From Desulfobacterales bacterium (GTDB lineage: Bacteria; Desulfobacterota; Desulfobacteria; Desulfobacterales; JAUCGF01), in NCBI GenBank assembly GCA_029940345.1, contig JAOZRC010000041.1, positions 1 to 15,894 on the forward strand: 15,894 bases of DNA, read 5' to 3'. The notes beneath the pieces were generated by a model, which saw only the letters and a program-made list of their open reading frames with translations, was not told the DNA's origin and did not search any database. The translations under genes and the position numbers were made by a program. This document shows, piece by piece, positions 6,954 to 14,680 of the stretch (positions are counted from its first letter, which is position 1; each line of letters begins with the position of its first letter).

Positions 6954-7017
6954 CTTAAATCAATAATAAATATGAAAAAATACTTTTTAAACAAGTATTT
7001 AATGAAAACCGAAACCA

Positions 7018-8571
7018 ATGATCGAATCGATAAATATTGCCTGGTGCGTTAAGCGTTGGAGTGAGTTGCATCCCCTGAAAACGGCGATAATTTTTGAGGA
7101 TGCGCAGATCAGTTATTCAGAACTGCATGAGCGCGTTAATCGAACAAGTTGCTGGCTCCAGGCCATGGGAATTGAAAAAGGTTCCAGGGTCGCCGTTATG
7201 CTAAACAATTGCCCCGAATTTATAGATATCTATTTGGCGTGTTCAAGATTGGGAGCCATTTTTGTTCCGGTCAATTTCAGATTGGCAGCGCCGGAACTGG
7301 AATACACCCTGAACAATACGCGTCCGCGTCTTTTTATTTTCGGCAATCGATATTCCGAGATCGTGTTACATATCAATAAGAGCAACCGCCCGCCAGTTAT
7401 GATTTTGGCAAGCATCCCCCGATGTACGCTGTCTGATGACGTACTTGATTATGCCACGGAATCCGAAGCGTTTAATGGCCAGGCTCCCTTTCTCACTAAA
7501 TCCATGGCGCCGGCCGCACCCGAAGAGCCACATGTCATCATGTACACTTCGGGAACCACCGGGCAACCCAAAGGAGCAGTGCTTTCTCATCGTAAGACAT
7601 TTTTTAACTGTCTGAACGCCGATATTTTTTTTAAACTCAATTTTGACGATATCATGCTGATTGTTCTGCCTCTTTTTCATTCCGGCGGACTTTTTATCCA
7701 GGCGTCTCCGATCATTTTTAAAGGCGCCACAATGATTATCCATCCGAAATTCGACCCGCAGATGACCTTTCAGGCGATTCGGGAGTACCATGTTACCAAA
7801 TTCCTGGGAGTTCCCACGATTTACAAGGCGCTGGAGCGGGTCGCATCGGCAAAGAAAAATTTTTGCGTCAGCGCCTCGTTAAAGGTGTGCGCCATCGGGG
7901 GGGAGAAGTCCACGCCCGAGGTTATGGCGCAACTTTGCAAAGCCGGCTTTCCGCTACGCCAAATTATGGGGCAGACCGAAACATCCATCCTGTTGTGGTC
8001 GTCTGAAGAAGAGATTTTGAACAAACTCGGTTCGGTGGGAAAACCGGTTTTTCACGCCGAAGTAAAAATTTTTGACCGCCAGGAGCGTCCCTGCAAAACC
8101 GGCGATATCGGCGAAATTGTGGTGCGCGGTTCAATCATGATGACGGAATACTGGCTGGACCCGTTAAAAACGGAAGAAACCATCCGGGGCGGTTGGCTGC
8201 ACACCGGCGATTTGGCGTACATGGATGCGGACGGATGTTTCTATTTGATAGATCGCGCTAGGGACATGTATATTTCCGGTGGTGAAAATGTCTATCCGGC
8301 AGAGGCAGAGCGGGTTTTAAAAAACCATCCTGTAATAGAAGATATTGCCATCATCGGTGAGCCCCATGAGACTTGGGGAGAGGCCGGCCATGCGTTTGTG
8401 ATGCTTAAACCGGGGTCCGCTTCTGATGCCGACGATATTATCGCTTTCTGTGACGGTCGTCTTGCACGTTACAAATGGCCTAAAAAGGTAACTTTTGTTA
8501 AAGAGTTGCCACGAACGGCGCTTGGGAAAATTCGTAAAATAGCGCTTAAAAACAAGTTCACTAATAATTAA
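7018..8571 (+). CDS. AMP-forming acyl-CoA synthetase (class I adenylate-forming enzyme)
   Basis: The 517-residue length is typical. Family motifs appear in order: the P-loop YTSGTTGQPKG (residues 176-186), which binds ATP phosphates; GGEKSTPE (294-301); GQTET (318-322), the adenine and acyl-binding loop; HTGDLA (395-400) with the ribose-binding Asp; the hinge DRARDMYISGGENVYP (412-427); and the C-terminal PRTALGKIRK with catalytic Lys504. The enzyme should activate a carboxylic acid to an acyl-adenylate and transfer it to CoA. Medium or long-chain fatty acid or an aromatic acid are all possible; chain length cannot be read by eye. The next gene begins 15 bases after its stop, so it may be co-transcribed with the vWA module, although a functional link is not obvious. 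Confidence 0.92.
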   Translation: MIESINIAWCVKRWSELHPLKTAIIFEDAQISYSELHERVNRTSCWLQAMGIEKGSRVAVMLNNCPEFIDIYLACSRLGAIFVPVNFRLAAPELEYTLNNTRPRLFIFGNRYSEIVLHINKSNRPPVMILASIPRCTLSDDVLDYATESEAFNGQAPFLTKSMAPAAPEEPHVIMYTSGTTGQPKGAVLSHRKTFFNCLNADIFFKLNFDDIMLIVLPLFHSGGLFIQASPIIFKGATMIIHPKFDPQMTFQAIREYHVTKFLGVPTIYKALERVASAKKNFCVSASLKVCAIGGEKSTPEVMAQLCKAGFPLRQIMGQTETSILLWSSEEEILNKLGSVGKPVFHAEVKIFDRQERPCKTGDIGEIVVRGSIMMTEYWLDPLKTEETIRGGWLHTGDLAYMDADGCFYLIDRARDMYISGGENVYPAEAERVLKNHPVIEDIAIIGEPHETWGEAGHAFVMLKPGSASDADDIIAFCDGRLARYKWPKKVTFVKELPRTALGKIRKIALKNKFTNN

Positions 8572-8586
8572 GGGAGGGTAAAATTT

Positions 8587-10683
8587 ATGTGTTTCAAAAA
8601 ATGTTTTACAATTTGTATCGGTTTGGTGTTAATTTTCGGTTTGTTTAACGGCGCCTGGGCGGAAAAACGCAAGCCCGTGGTATTAACAGGAAAAACGTTC
8701 CTGCCTTTGCGGGTGCTGGTGCGTCCCTTTTCCAATATTTATAAGACGGCGGATGAACAAAGCGCGATTGTCAAAGAGAACGTTCCAGTTTTCCAGTCCT
8801 ACTATGTTTACACAAGGCCGGATGTAAAGTTAACCGCGACCAAGGCCGAAGGGTGGTATGAAGTGGGCAGCGACAATCGGGGGGCGGTGATCGGTTGGAT
8901 GAAAGCCGATGATGTGATGGAATGGAAGCAGACCATGTGTCTGGCTTACGAGCATCCCGGGGGACGCAAACCGGTGCTGATGTTCAAAGACCTGTCTGCC
9001 TTGCGGGAACTTGTCAAGGCACCGGCAGAAGAACGTAAACAAAAAACAGAGAAATATTACCAGGATATCGAATCGAAAAATGTTGCCAAGGATTTTCCCA
9101 TCGTATCCGTTGAGCCCAAAGGCGCAATTGATATCACCGAGCAGTTTTACCTTCTTCCGATTCTGGAACATTCTGAAATCGAAATCGAAGGGCGTGAAGG
9201 CCGTCTGTTAAAATTAGCCGCAGCCACCAAAGCGGAACGAGGCGGTGGCACGCTCAAAGAACCGGATGCCCCGGCGGCTGCCCCTAAAGCAGGTGATGGC
9301 ACAACCACAGACGCCCCCAAAGGCGCCGGCGATGTTGAAACCGGAACGTCCGCCACGGATACAGGTTCCGGCAACCTGGAAGGCGCCGCTTTAAAAAACT
9401 TGCAGATGGACATTGTTTATGTGGTTGATATGACAGGCAGTATGGGGCCGTATATCAACGCCACCAAAGCGGCTATTGCGGATATGTCCCGCTCAATCAC
9501 ACAGGACCCTGAAACAGCCAAAAGCGTACGCTTCGGTTTATGGGGCTTTCGGGATTCCGCTTCGATTCCCGGCATTGAATTTAACACTAAAAATTTTACA
9601 CCCCAACTTCAAGATAAAGATGCTTTTGAACAAACACTTGCGGGTGTAAACGCCGCCATGGTGGGCAGTAAGGACTATGCCGAAGATGTGTTCACCGGTG
9701 TGGATAAAGCCATGCGTGAAACCCAATGGACTGCAAATGCACTTCATATCATGGTGCTGTTAGGCGATGCGCCGGCGCATGAAGTCGGCCATCAATGGAA
9801 TGAATCCGGTCAGAGTGCGGAGACGTTGAGAACCTTTGCCGATGATCAGAAATTTTCTCTTTTTGCCGTTCATATCAGGGATGGGCGCGCCAGTGAATAC
9901 TGGGAACAGACTGAAACGCAGTTTCGTACGTTGTCCCAAAACCGGGGCTTGGAAACATCCTCTTATTGGGCGGTGCCGGCCAAGGATATGAATCAATTTC
10001 AAGCCGTGTCCCAGGAGATCGCGCTAGGACTTGTAGGAATGGTAAAAATGGCTAAACAGGGAACGCTCTCCGGAACTGCCGTGCAGACATCGGTGAGCGG
10101 TCCGCCCGCGGCCAGGGAAGACATCAAGTCCAAAGTCAAAAAAATGGGCTATGCCGCTTTAGTGGATTGGCTGGGACGTGAAAAAGGCGAAAAAGCGCCC
10201 CGTGACATCATCGCCTGGGTGACGGATAAAGATTTGCTTGATCCGGCCATTCAATCCCTGGATGTACGGGTGTTAATCAATAAAAAGCAAATTGATTCGT
10301 TACGTAAGGTACTCCAGGAGATCATGACCGCTGGTCGTCGTGGCATTATCGGGGGTGAAAAGTTCTTTGATTCTCTCCAGGCCGTGCCCAGTGTGGCGTC
10401 AAGAGCGGGCGATCAGATTAAAAATGCCAAATCCCTCGCTGAAACCGATCTGGTGCCTGAATTCATGGCCGATTTACCGTACAAAAGCCAGATTATGAGT
10501 ATGAGCAACGAACTGTGGAGCAGTTGGTCGTTAGATCAGCAAGAGGAATTTTTGAACCAGGTGGATGCCAAAATAAAGCTGTATGTTGCCATTCACGATG
10601 AACCCAAAGGGTGGATCGCTTTGCACAAAGGCGACGACCCGGACGACCATGTATATCCGCTGAGTCTTACGGCTTTGCCTTAA
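8587..10683 (+). CDS. Secreted von Willebrand A protein resembling the PpkA periplasmic region
   Basis: GGGAGGG (8572-8578) sits eight bases before the ATG. The 698-residue product has a signal peptide (residues 1-25, cleavage after AWA). Next comes an SH3-like segment (about 37-115, GWYEVGSDNRG then GWMKADDVMEWKQ), a helical stretch and an Ala/Pro/Gly/Thr-rich linker (about 222-265). The vWA domain (274-485) has the metal-site motif D281-M-T283-G-S285, the FGLWGFRDS strand and GDAP with D394. The C-terminal part (about 510-698) ends YPLSLTALP. The segment order and the EWKQ and YP-L-ALP signatures match, as I remember them, the periplasmic half of PpkA, the type VI secretion kinase. No kinase domain or membrane helix is fused here. 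It probably acts as a periplasmic sensor or scaffold with the ABC pair and FGE-like protein downstream. Confidence 0.8.
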   Translation: MCFKKCFTICIGLVLIFGLFNGAWAEKRKPVVLTGKTFLPLRVLVRPFSNIYKTADEQSAIVKENVPVFQSYYVYTRPDVKLTATKAEGWYEVGSDNRGAVIGWMKADDVMEWKQTMCLAYEHPGGRKPVLMFKDLSALRELVKAPAEERKQKTEKYYQDIESKNVAKDFPIVSVEPKGAIDITEQFYLLPILEHSEIEIEGREGRLLKLAAATKAERGGGTLKEPDAPAAAPKAGDGTTTDAPKGAGDVETGTSATDTGSGNLEGAALKNLQMDIVYVVDMTGSMGPYINATKAAIADMSRSITQDPETAKSVRFGLWGFRDSASIPGIEFNTKNFTPQLQDKDAFEQTLAGVNAAMVGSKDYAEDVFTGVDKAMRETQWTANALHIMVLLGDAPAHEVGHQWNESGQSAETLRTFADDQKFSLFAVHIRDGRASEYWEQTETQFRTLSQNRGLETSSYWAVPAKDMNQFQAVSQEIALGLVGMVKMAKQGTLSGTAVQTSVSGPPAAREDIKSKVKKMGYAALVDWLGREKGEKAPRDIIAWVTDKDLLDPAIQSLDVRVLINKKQIDSLRKVLQEIMTAGRRGIIGGEKFFDSLQAVPSVASRAGDQIKNAKSLAETDLVPEFMADLPYKSQIMSMSNELWSSWSLDQQEEFLNQVDAKIKLYVAIHDEPKGWIALHKGDDPDDHVYPLSLTALP

Positions 10684-10698
10684 ACCTGATTGGAATTC

Positions 10699-10734
10699 GG
10701 AATTGGGAACTCTGAATTTGGAATTCCCAATTCC
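10699..10734. repeat. Inverted repeat between vWA and Uma2 genes
   Basis: GGAATTGGGAA (10699-10709) and TTCCCAATTCC (10724-10734) form a perfect 11-bp stem with a 14-base loop. No T-run follows. The same arm sequence recurs as a compact palindrome at 12564-12581. Confidence 0.8.
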
Positions 10735-10754
10735 TGATTATACGGAGGTGCTTT

Positions 10755-11699
10755 ATGACAATCGCACAAACTCAGATACCGGAGATCGGAGAAGTCAGTG
10801 CCGTTCGGAGAAAATTTCGGAAGGAAAGCCGTGCTAAACCGCTGGATGGGTTCAGATTGCCCGATATCACCCAATTATTATTTAAAAAAGGTGAGAAACT
10901 GGCAGATTCGTTTGAAGGTGCAGATTTGCCTGATCATACCCAATTGCCATGTGAGGACAATGATTTTGTGAGAAATTTTCAAGAACATCCCCAAAGCATC
11001 CTGATAACTGATTCGTTTTTACCTTTACTGGAGCGTCGGCATCCTGATAACCGATTTATTATCGGGCAGGATAGCGGCATCTATTGGCGTCTGGCTGAAA
11101 AAGATGAAAAACCGCAAAAAGGTGCGATCTGCCCGGATTGGTTTTATGTTGCCGGCGTGCCCCGCCTTTTAGACGGCCAGATGCGGCGTTCTTATGTGAT
11201 GTGGAAGGAGCATGTAACACCGTTCTTAGTGATGGAATTTGTATCTGGTAACGGATCGGAAGAGCGTGATAAAACTCCCAAACATGGCAAATTTTGGATT
11301 TATGAACAAATGATTCGAGTGCCCTATTATGCGATCTATGAAGTGAAGACTGAAAGTGTGGAGCTTTGGCAACTGAAGGGCAGTCGGTATGAATTAGTCC
11401 CTACAAATGATCGCGATCATTATCCGATTCCCTCCTTAGGCGTGGAACTGGGGATATGGCAAGGTGTTTATCAAGGCACTGAATTGCCCTGGATGCGTTT
11501 GTGGGATGCGCAAGGCAATCTGCTGCTTACCGGACACGAACTCGCCGAACAAGAACGCCAACAAACCGAACAAGAACGCCAACGAACCGAACAAGAACAC
11601 CAACGCGTCGAACAAGAACGCCAACGCGCCGAACAAGAACGCCAACGTGCCGAACATTTAGCTTCTCAATTGCGTGCATTAGGTGTTGAACCGGCATGA
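10755..11699 (+). CDS. Uma2-family (DUF820) PD-(D/E)XK endonuclease-like protein with C-terminal coil
   Basis: GGAGG (10744-10748) is six bases before the ATG. The 314-residue protein matches the Uma2 family, abundant in cyanobacteria and some multicellular or filamentous bacteria: LPDHTQLP then FVRNFQEHPQSILITDS (58-87), IIGQDSGIYWR (102-112), CPDWF with Asp128, VMEFVSGNGSEERDKTPKHG with Glu161 and nearby Lys, then WIYEQ and GVELGIWQG. These place the nuclease-fold acidic residues where expected. The tail (about 262-303) is a charged coil of EQERQRA heptads encoded by 21-base repeats. An extra N-terminal stretch contains a second LPDITQL, as if the LPDxTQL segment had been duplicated. The biological role of Uma2 proteins is unknown. 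It sits between the vWA gene and the ABC pair and looks like acquired cargo. Confidence 0.87.
   Translation: MTIAQTQIPEIGEVSAVRRKFRKESRAKPLDGFRLPDITQLLFKKGEKLADSFEGADLPDHTQLPCEDNDFVRNFQEHPQSILITDSFLPLLERRHPDNRFIIGQDSGIYWRLAEKDEKPQKGAICPDWFYVAGVPRLLDGQMRRSYVMWKEHVTPFLVMEFVSGNGSEERDKTPKHGKFWIYEQMIRVPYYAIYEVKTESVELWQLKGSRYELVPTNDRDHYPIPSLGVELGIWQGVYQGTELPWMRLWDAQGNLLLTGHELAEQERQQTEQERQRTEQEHQRVEQERQRAEQERQRAEHLASQLRALGVEPA
11544..11648 (+). repeat. Five tandem 21-base units encoding EQERQRA heptads
   Basis: Units read GCC/ACC/GTC-GAA-CAA-GAA-CGC/CAC-CAA-CGN, five in a row, with a partial sixth (GCC GAA CAT). Because 21 bases keep the frame, copy number can change without breaking the gene. Each unit encodes one heptad of the coiled coil. 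Copies differ only at a few positions, so expansion is probably recent. Confidence 0.9.
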
Positions 11700-11718
11700 T
11701 AAAATTCTGGGAAATTTC

Positions 11719-11771
11719 TCGTTCTGACGCTCCGGCGTTTTCTTGTTCCTACGCCGAGGCATTGGAACAAG
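11719..11771. repeat. Degenerate REP-like hairpins downstream of Uma2 gene
   Basis: ACGC-TCCG-GCGT (11728-11739) and CTTGTTCC (11743-11750) with GGAACAAG (11764-11771) form two neighbouring stems. The pattern recalls dispersed CTCGTTCCCACGC-type repeats, but mutated. An alternative reading of the stretch as coding (AEALEQAELIKYW-stop) is possible but has no start and no partner. Confidence 0.45.
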
Positions 11772-11815
11772 CTGAACTCATCAAATACTGGTAAATAGTA
11801 TCAGAAGGAAAAATT

Positions 11816-12562
11816 GTGAATGAAAACAGTAGTAAAGATACGACCGTATTCGGTCTGAACGATGTTATCAAAAAAAGAGAGAAAGGCGGCAACCTGTTTG
11901 AACTGCATATCGGAACCTTTGAAATCAAAACCGGTGAATTTATCGCCATTGTGGGTGCCAGCGGTTGCGGCAAAAGCACCTTGCTGGATATGTTGGGACT
12001 CGCGTTAAAACCCACATCGGCTGAAGAGTTCACGATCCGTATCCCCAAAAATAACACCGAATTTCAAATCATGACTTCCAGCGAATCAGAACTGGCCGAA
12101 ATTCGGAAAACCTGCCTGGGATATGTACTTCAAAGCGGCGGGTTGCTTCCTTTTTTGACCGTGGCTGAAAATATCTACCTGCCCTGTTCACTCAACGGCA
12201 TGGCCAATATGACCGAACATGTGGAAAATCTCGTACAACGCCTGAAAATTGAAGAACAGATGCCTAAAAAGCCCCAGTTTTTATCCGGCGGGCAGCGTCA
12301 GCGCGTTGCCATCGCCCGCGCCCTGGCGCATCGCCCGCCCATTGTGCTGGCCGATGAACCCACAGCAGCGGTTGATAAACTCACCGCCGCCGATATCATC
12401 GTGGAATTTAAAACGCTGACGCAGGAAATGGGCGTCACCCTCCTCATGGTGACCCATGATGTCAACCTGGTGTCTGATGTTGCGGATCGTATGTTTACAT
12501 TTGATGTGGATAAAAAAAGTGAGCAGTACACCTGTTCGGAATTTAAAGAAACGGCCATTTAG
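11816..12562 (+). CDS. ABC transporter ATPase, LolD/TagT-like
   Basis: The start is GTG 11816, with AAGGA (11805-11809) six bases upstream. The 248 residues carry all ATPase motifs: Walker A GASGCGKST (47-55), Q-loop Gln106 in GYVLQSGGLLPFL, signature LSGGQRQR (156-163), Walker B IVLADEPT (176-183) with catalytic Glu181, D-loop AAVDKLTA and switch His214 in MVTHD. It groups with the LolD/MacB/FtsE branch, which couples ATP use to FtsX-type permeases rather than classic transport. The following permease gene starts 33 bases after its stop, so they form one transporter or mechanotransmission complex. Together with the vWA and FGE-like genes it resembles TagT of the P. aeruginosa threonine phosphorylation pathway; lipoprotein or other substrate transport remains possible. 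Confidence 0.9.
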   Translation: MNENSSKDTTVFGLNDVIKKREKGGNLFELHIGTFEIKTGEFIAIVGASGCGKSTLLDMLGLALKPTSAEEFTIRIPKNNTEFQIMTSSESELAEIRKTCLGYVLQSGGLLPFLTVAENIYLPCSLNGMANMTEHVENLVQRLKIEEQMPKKPQFLSGGQRQRVAIARALAHRPPIVLADEPTAAVDKLTAADIIVEFKTLTQEMGVTLLMVTHDVNLVSDVADRMFTFDVDKKSEQYTCSEFKETAI

Positions 12563-12563
12563 G

Positions 12564-12581
12564 AATTGGGAATTCCCAATT
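12564..12581. repeat. 18-bp perfect palindrome between ABC ATPase and permease genes
   Basis: AATTGGGAATTCCCAATT is its own reverse complement and abuts the TAG stop of the ATPase gene. It lies just ahead of the permease ribosome site (AAAGG at 12584-12588). The sequence repeats the arms of the inverted repeat at 10699-10734. Confidence 0.85.
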
Positions 12582-12595
12582 AAAAAGGTATCACT

Positions 12596-14482
12596 ATGTC
12601 TGCAATTGCACAAAAAAAAACGGGAAGCGTGGTTTTCAAGCTTTCTTTAAAAGATCTGAAGCATGAATGGATTTTAACATCATGCCTGGTAATGGCCATA
12701 GCGGCGGTTTTAGCGCCTTTACTTCTCCTGTTTGGCCTCAAATACGGAATCATTACCTGGGGGCGTGAATACCTCACCCAGGATCCGCTTTATCGTGAAA
12801 TCCGGCCGATGACCAGCAAATCATTTAATAAGGAATGGTTTGAACAGATGGAACAACGGGATGATGTCGCGTTTGTAATGCCCATGACGCGCCAGATTGC
12901 CGCCACTGTCAAGGCCCATGTCAAAGGCAAGAATACAAAGAAGGAGTTGAATATTATTCCCACGCGGGCGAAAGACCCGCTGGTTCTTGAAAACGGAGCG
13001 GCCATACCGAACAAAAAAGAGTGCGTTCTGACCCGCATCGCCGCCGAAGACCTGCAAGCCCAAATGGGCGATACGATTGTCGCCCACGCCGGACGCATTA
13101 TTGGCGGAAAGTACGAATACGGCGCATTGGAACTCAAGGTGTCTGGAATTCTTTCTGTAAGAGCCAGTGAGCTCAAATCCATGTATGTGCGCCTTCCGAT
13201 CCTGGAAGCGGTTGAACGCTATAAAGATGGACAGGCTGTGCCTGAATTCGGCTGGACCGGCACAACGCCCAAGGCATATCCACTATATGACGGACTGATC
13301 ATCAGCCTACCTAAAAAACTTGGCAAAGTCGGTGAATTCAGTCTATGCAATCGCACCGGTTTTACCAAAATCGAATCATTAAACAATGAACAGTTGCTTG
13401 CCAAAGCCGGCTTTCAGGTTGCTCCGGAAATGGCGGTTTACAGACTGTACACGCTGAGAAAACCGGCCGGAGAGGAAAGTGTTACGAGTGTAAAAAACAA
13501 GCTGCGGGGTAAAAATGCGCACCTGTTCCCCTGGGTCGCGCCTATCAAAGCACAGTTAATCAATTCATCCGGTCAAGAGGTCGCAGCGTTATCTCTCGCA
13601 AGTCTTTCGGCTGGCAGTGCCCAGGCCCTGGCCACCGGGCTGTCCCCGATTCCCCCCTGGGGTGAATCGCGACGCCCCGTTTCCGAAATGCTCAAGATTA
13701 TGCTGCCTGCCGATCTTGCTATCAAGGGTGATAACTTTTCACTGAAAGTGTCCCGCGAAAACGGAACGCTTTCTTTTCCCGTTGCGATTATGTCGGAACG
13801 CATCCCTACGGGCAGCATCGCTTTTATTCCCGCCGAACTCGCCGGCATCCTTAAATTATACAAAGCCCGCAATATTAAATTCGATGACAGCCTTAAGGAA
13901 TTTGTGCTTTTTCGACGCGGTTACGCCGGTTTCAGAATGTATGCGAAAAATATTTCAGACGTGGATGGGTTGCGACGCTTTTTTGCCGAAAAATCTTTGC
14001 CGGTGCATACGGAGATCAAAGAGATTAAAAAGGTGATCGAATTGGACCGGGGTATGACGTTAATCTTCTGGCTGCTGGCGTTTGTCGGGATAACGGGCAG
14101 TATCGCTTCACTGATCGCCAGTTTATACGCCTCGGTAGAGCGTAAAAAACGGGAGATGAGCGTACTACGGCTGATCGGCTTGTCGGGCCCGAAATTATTC
14201 CGCTTCCCGATTTACCAGGGAATATTTATCGGTTCAGGCGGTTTTATCTTGTCAACCGTTTTGTTTGGCATCTTCTCTGCCTTAATCAACAGTCAGTTCA
14301 GACCTTACGTGGATAAATTGCTTGGCTTTCCCATGGAAGCCGGCGTTAGTTTCTGCCGCATCCCATTTTTTCACATGCTAGCCGCACTCTCAGGCACTGT
14401 TATCATTGCCGCGGTTGCCGCTATGGTTGCCGCTATGCGAGTCACCCAGTATGATCCGGCTGAAGCCTTAAGGGATGAATAG
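12596..14482 (+). CDS. FtsX/MacB-type ABC permease, TagS-like
   Basis: AAAGG lies seven bases before the ATG. The 628-residue protein has one N-terminal membrane helix (about residues 27-52) and a large extracytoplasmic domain of about 430 residues. Three C-terminal helices follow (about 488-512, 540-563 and 594-616). This four-helix layout is that of MacB/LolE-class permeases. The FtsX hallmark is present: ASVERKKREMSVLRLIGLSG after helix 2, the cytoplasmic coupling segment, and the protein ends VTQYDPAEALRDE. It pairs with the preceding ATPase. In the TagS model the complex carries signals across the envelope instead of pumping a small molecule. The match to TagS rests on gene neighbourhood more than on motifs; a LolCDE-like or efflux role is the alternative. 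Confidence 0.87.
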   Translation: MSAIAQKKTGSVVFKLSLKDLKHEWILTSCLVMAIAAVLAPLLLLFGLKYGIITWGREYLTQDPLYREIRPMTSKSFNKEWFEQMEQRDDVAFVMPMTRQIAATVKAHVKGKNTKKELNIIPTRAKDPLVLENGAAIPNKKECVLTRIAAEDLQAQMGDTIVAHAGRIIGGKYEYGALELKVSGILSVRASELKSMYVRLPILEAVERYKDGQAVPEFGWTGTTPKAYPLYDGLIISLPKKLGKVGEFSLCNRTGFTKIESLNNEQLLAKAGFQVAPEMAVYRLYTLRKPAGEESVTSVKNKLRGKNAHLFPWVAPIKAQLINSSGQEVAALSLASLSAGSAQALATGLSPIPPWGESRRPVSEMLKIMLPADLAIKGDNFSLKVSRENGTLSFPVAIMSERIPTGSIAFIPAELAGILKLYKARNIKFDDSLKEFVLFRRGYAGFRMYAKNISDVDGLRRFFAEKSLPVHTEIKEIKKVIELDRGMTLIFWLLAFVGITGSIASLIASLYASVERKKREMSVLRLIGLSGPKLFRFPIYQGIFIGSGGFILSTVLFGIFSALINSQFRPYVDKLLGFPMEAGVSFCRIPFFHMLAALSGTVIIAAVAAMVAAMRVTQYDPAEALRDE

Positions 14483-14488
14483 AACTGT

Positions 14489-14511
14489 AAAGCGGAAAGC
14501 TGTTCCGCTTA
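14489..14511. repeat. Hairpin related to the cruciform element's inner stems
   Basis: TAAGCGGAA (14489-14497) pairs perfectly with TTCCGCTTA (14503-14511) around an AGCTG loop. The loop and stem pattern match the inner hairpins at 6849-6869 and 6903-6921. It starts seven bases after the permease stop. No T-run follows, so it is more likely a dispersed repeat than a terminator. Confidence 0.7.
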
Positions 14512-14520
14512 GGATCGCGG

Positions 14521-14622
14521 ACGAAATAATTTCCCCATTCGGAGTGCAAACTTCAGTTTGCGCTGCTAGCGAGGCAAACTTAAGTTTGTATTCCTCTTCT
14601 GAAAATGGGAAAGTTATTTCGT
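14521..14622. repeat. 102-bp nested palindromic element
   Basis: Outer arms ACGAAATAA (14521-14529) and TTATTTCGT (14614-14622) are perfect complements, and the flanking TTTCCCC/GGGAAAG stretches continue the pairing imperfectly. Inside, GGAGTGCAAACTTCAGTTTGC pairs with GCAAACTTAAGTTTGTATTCC with a few mismatches. Each inner arm is also a local palindrome (AAACT-tc-AGTTT and AAACT-ta-AGTTT). It separates the permease from the FGE-like gene. Confidence 0.7.
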
Positions 14623-14680
14623 TCCCGTTCCTTATTCGTTCAGAGGCTGCATACAGTTACCAAAACAGAGGAGCGACATT

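Larger units (their letters stand above)
6572..7017. other. 446-bp gene-free region holding two inverted-repeat elements
   Basis: No credible coding frame is visible. The region holds a 173-bp element bounded by 12-bp inverted repeats (6618-6790) and a 125-bp cruciform-capable element (6829-6953), both listed separately. The last 60 bases are AT-rich and probably contain the promoter of the acyl-CoA synthetase gene, but I could not pick out convincing -35 and -10 boxes. No Shine-Dalgarno site is seen before 7018. Confidence 0.65.

Noticed and set aside
10699..10734. Rho-independent terminator after the vWA gene
   Set aside because: The stem is AT-rich with a 14-base loop and no T-run follows; the next ribosome site comes directly after.
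11544..11648. Short regular repeats that could suggest a CRISPR array
   Set aside because: Units are contiguous with no spacers and encode heptads in frame.
11436..11689. Several repetitive frames (LFGALAFLF, PNKNANK, RTRTPTRR types)
   Set aside because: These are other-frame readings of the 21-base repeats in the Uma2 gene.
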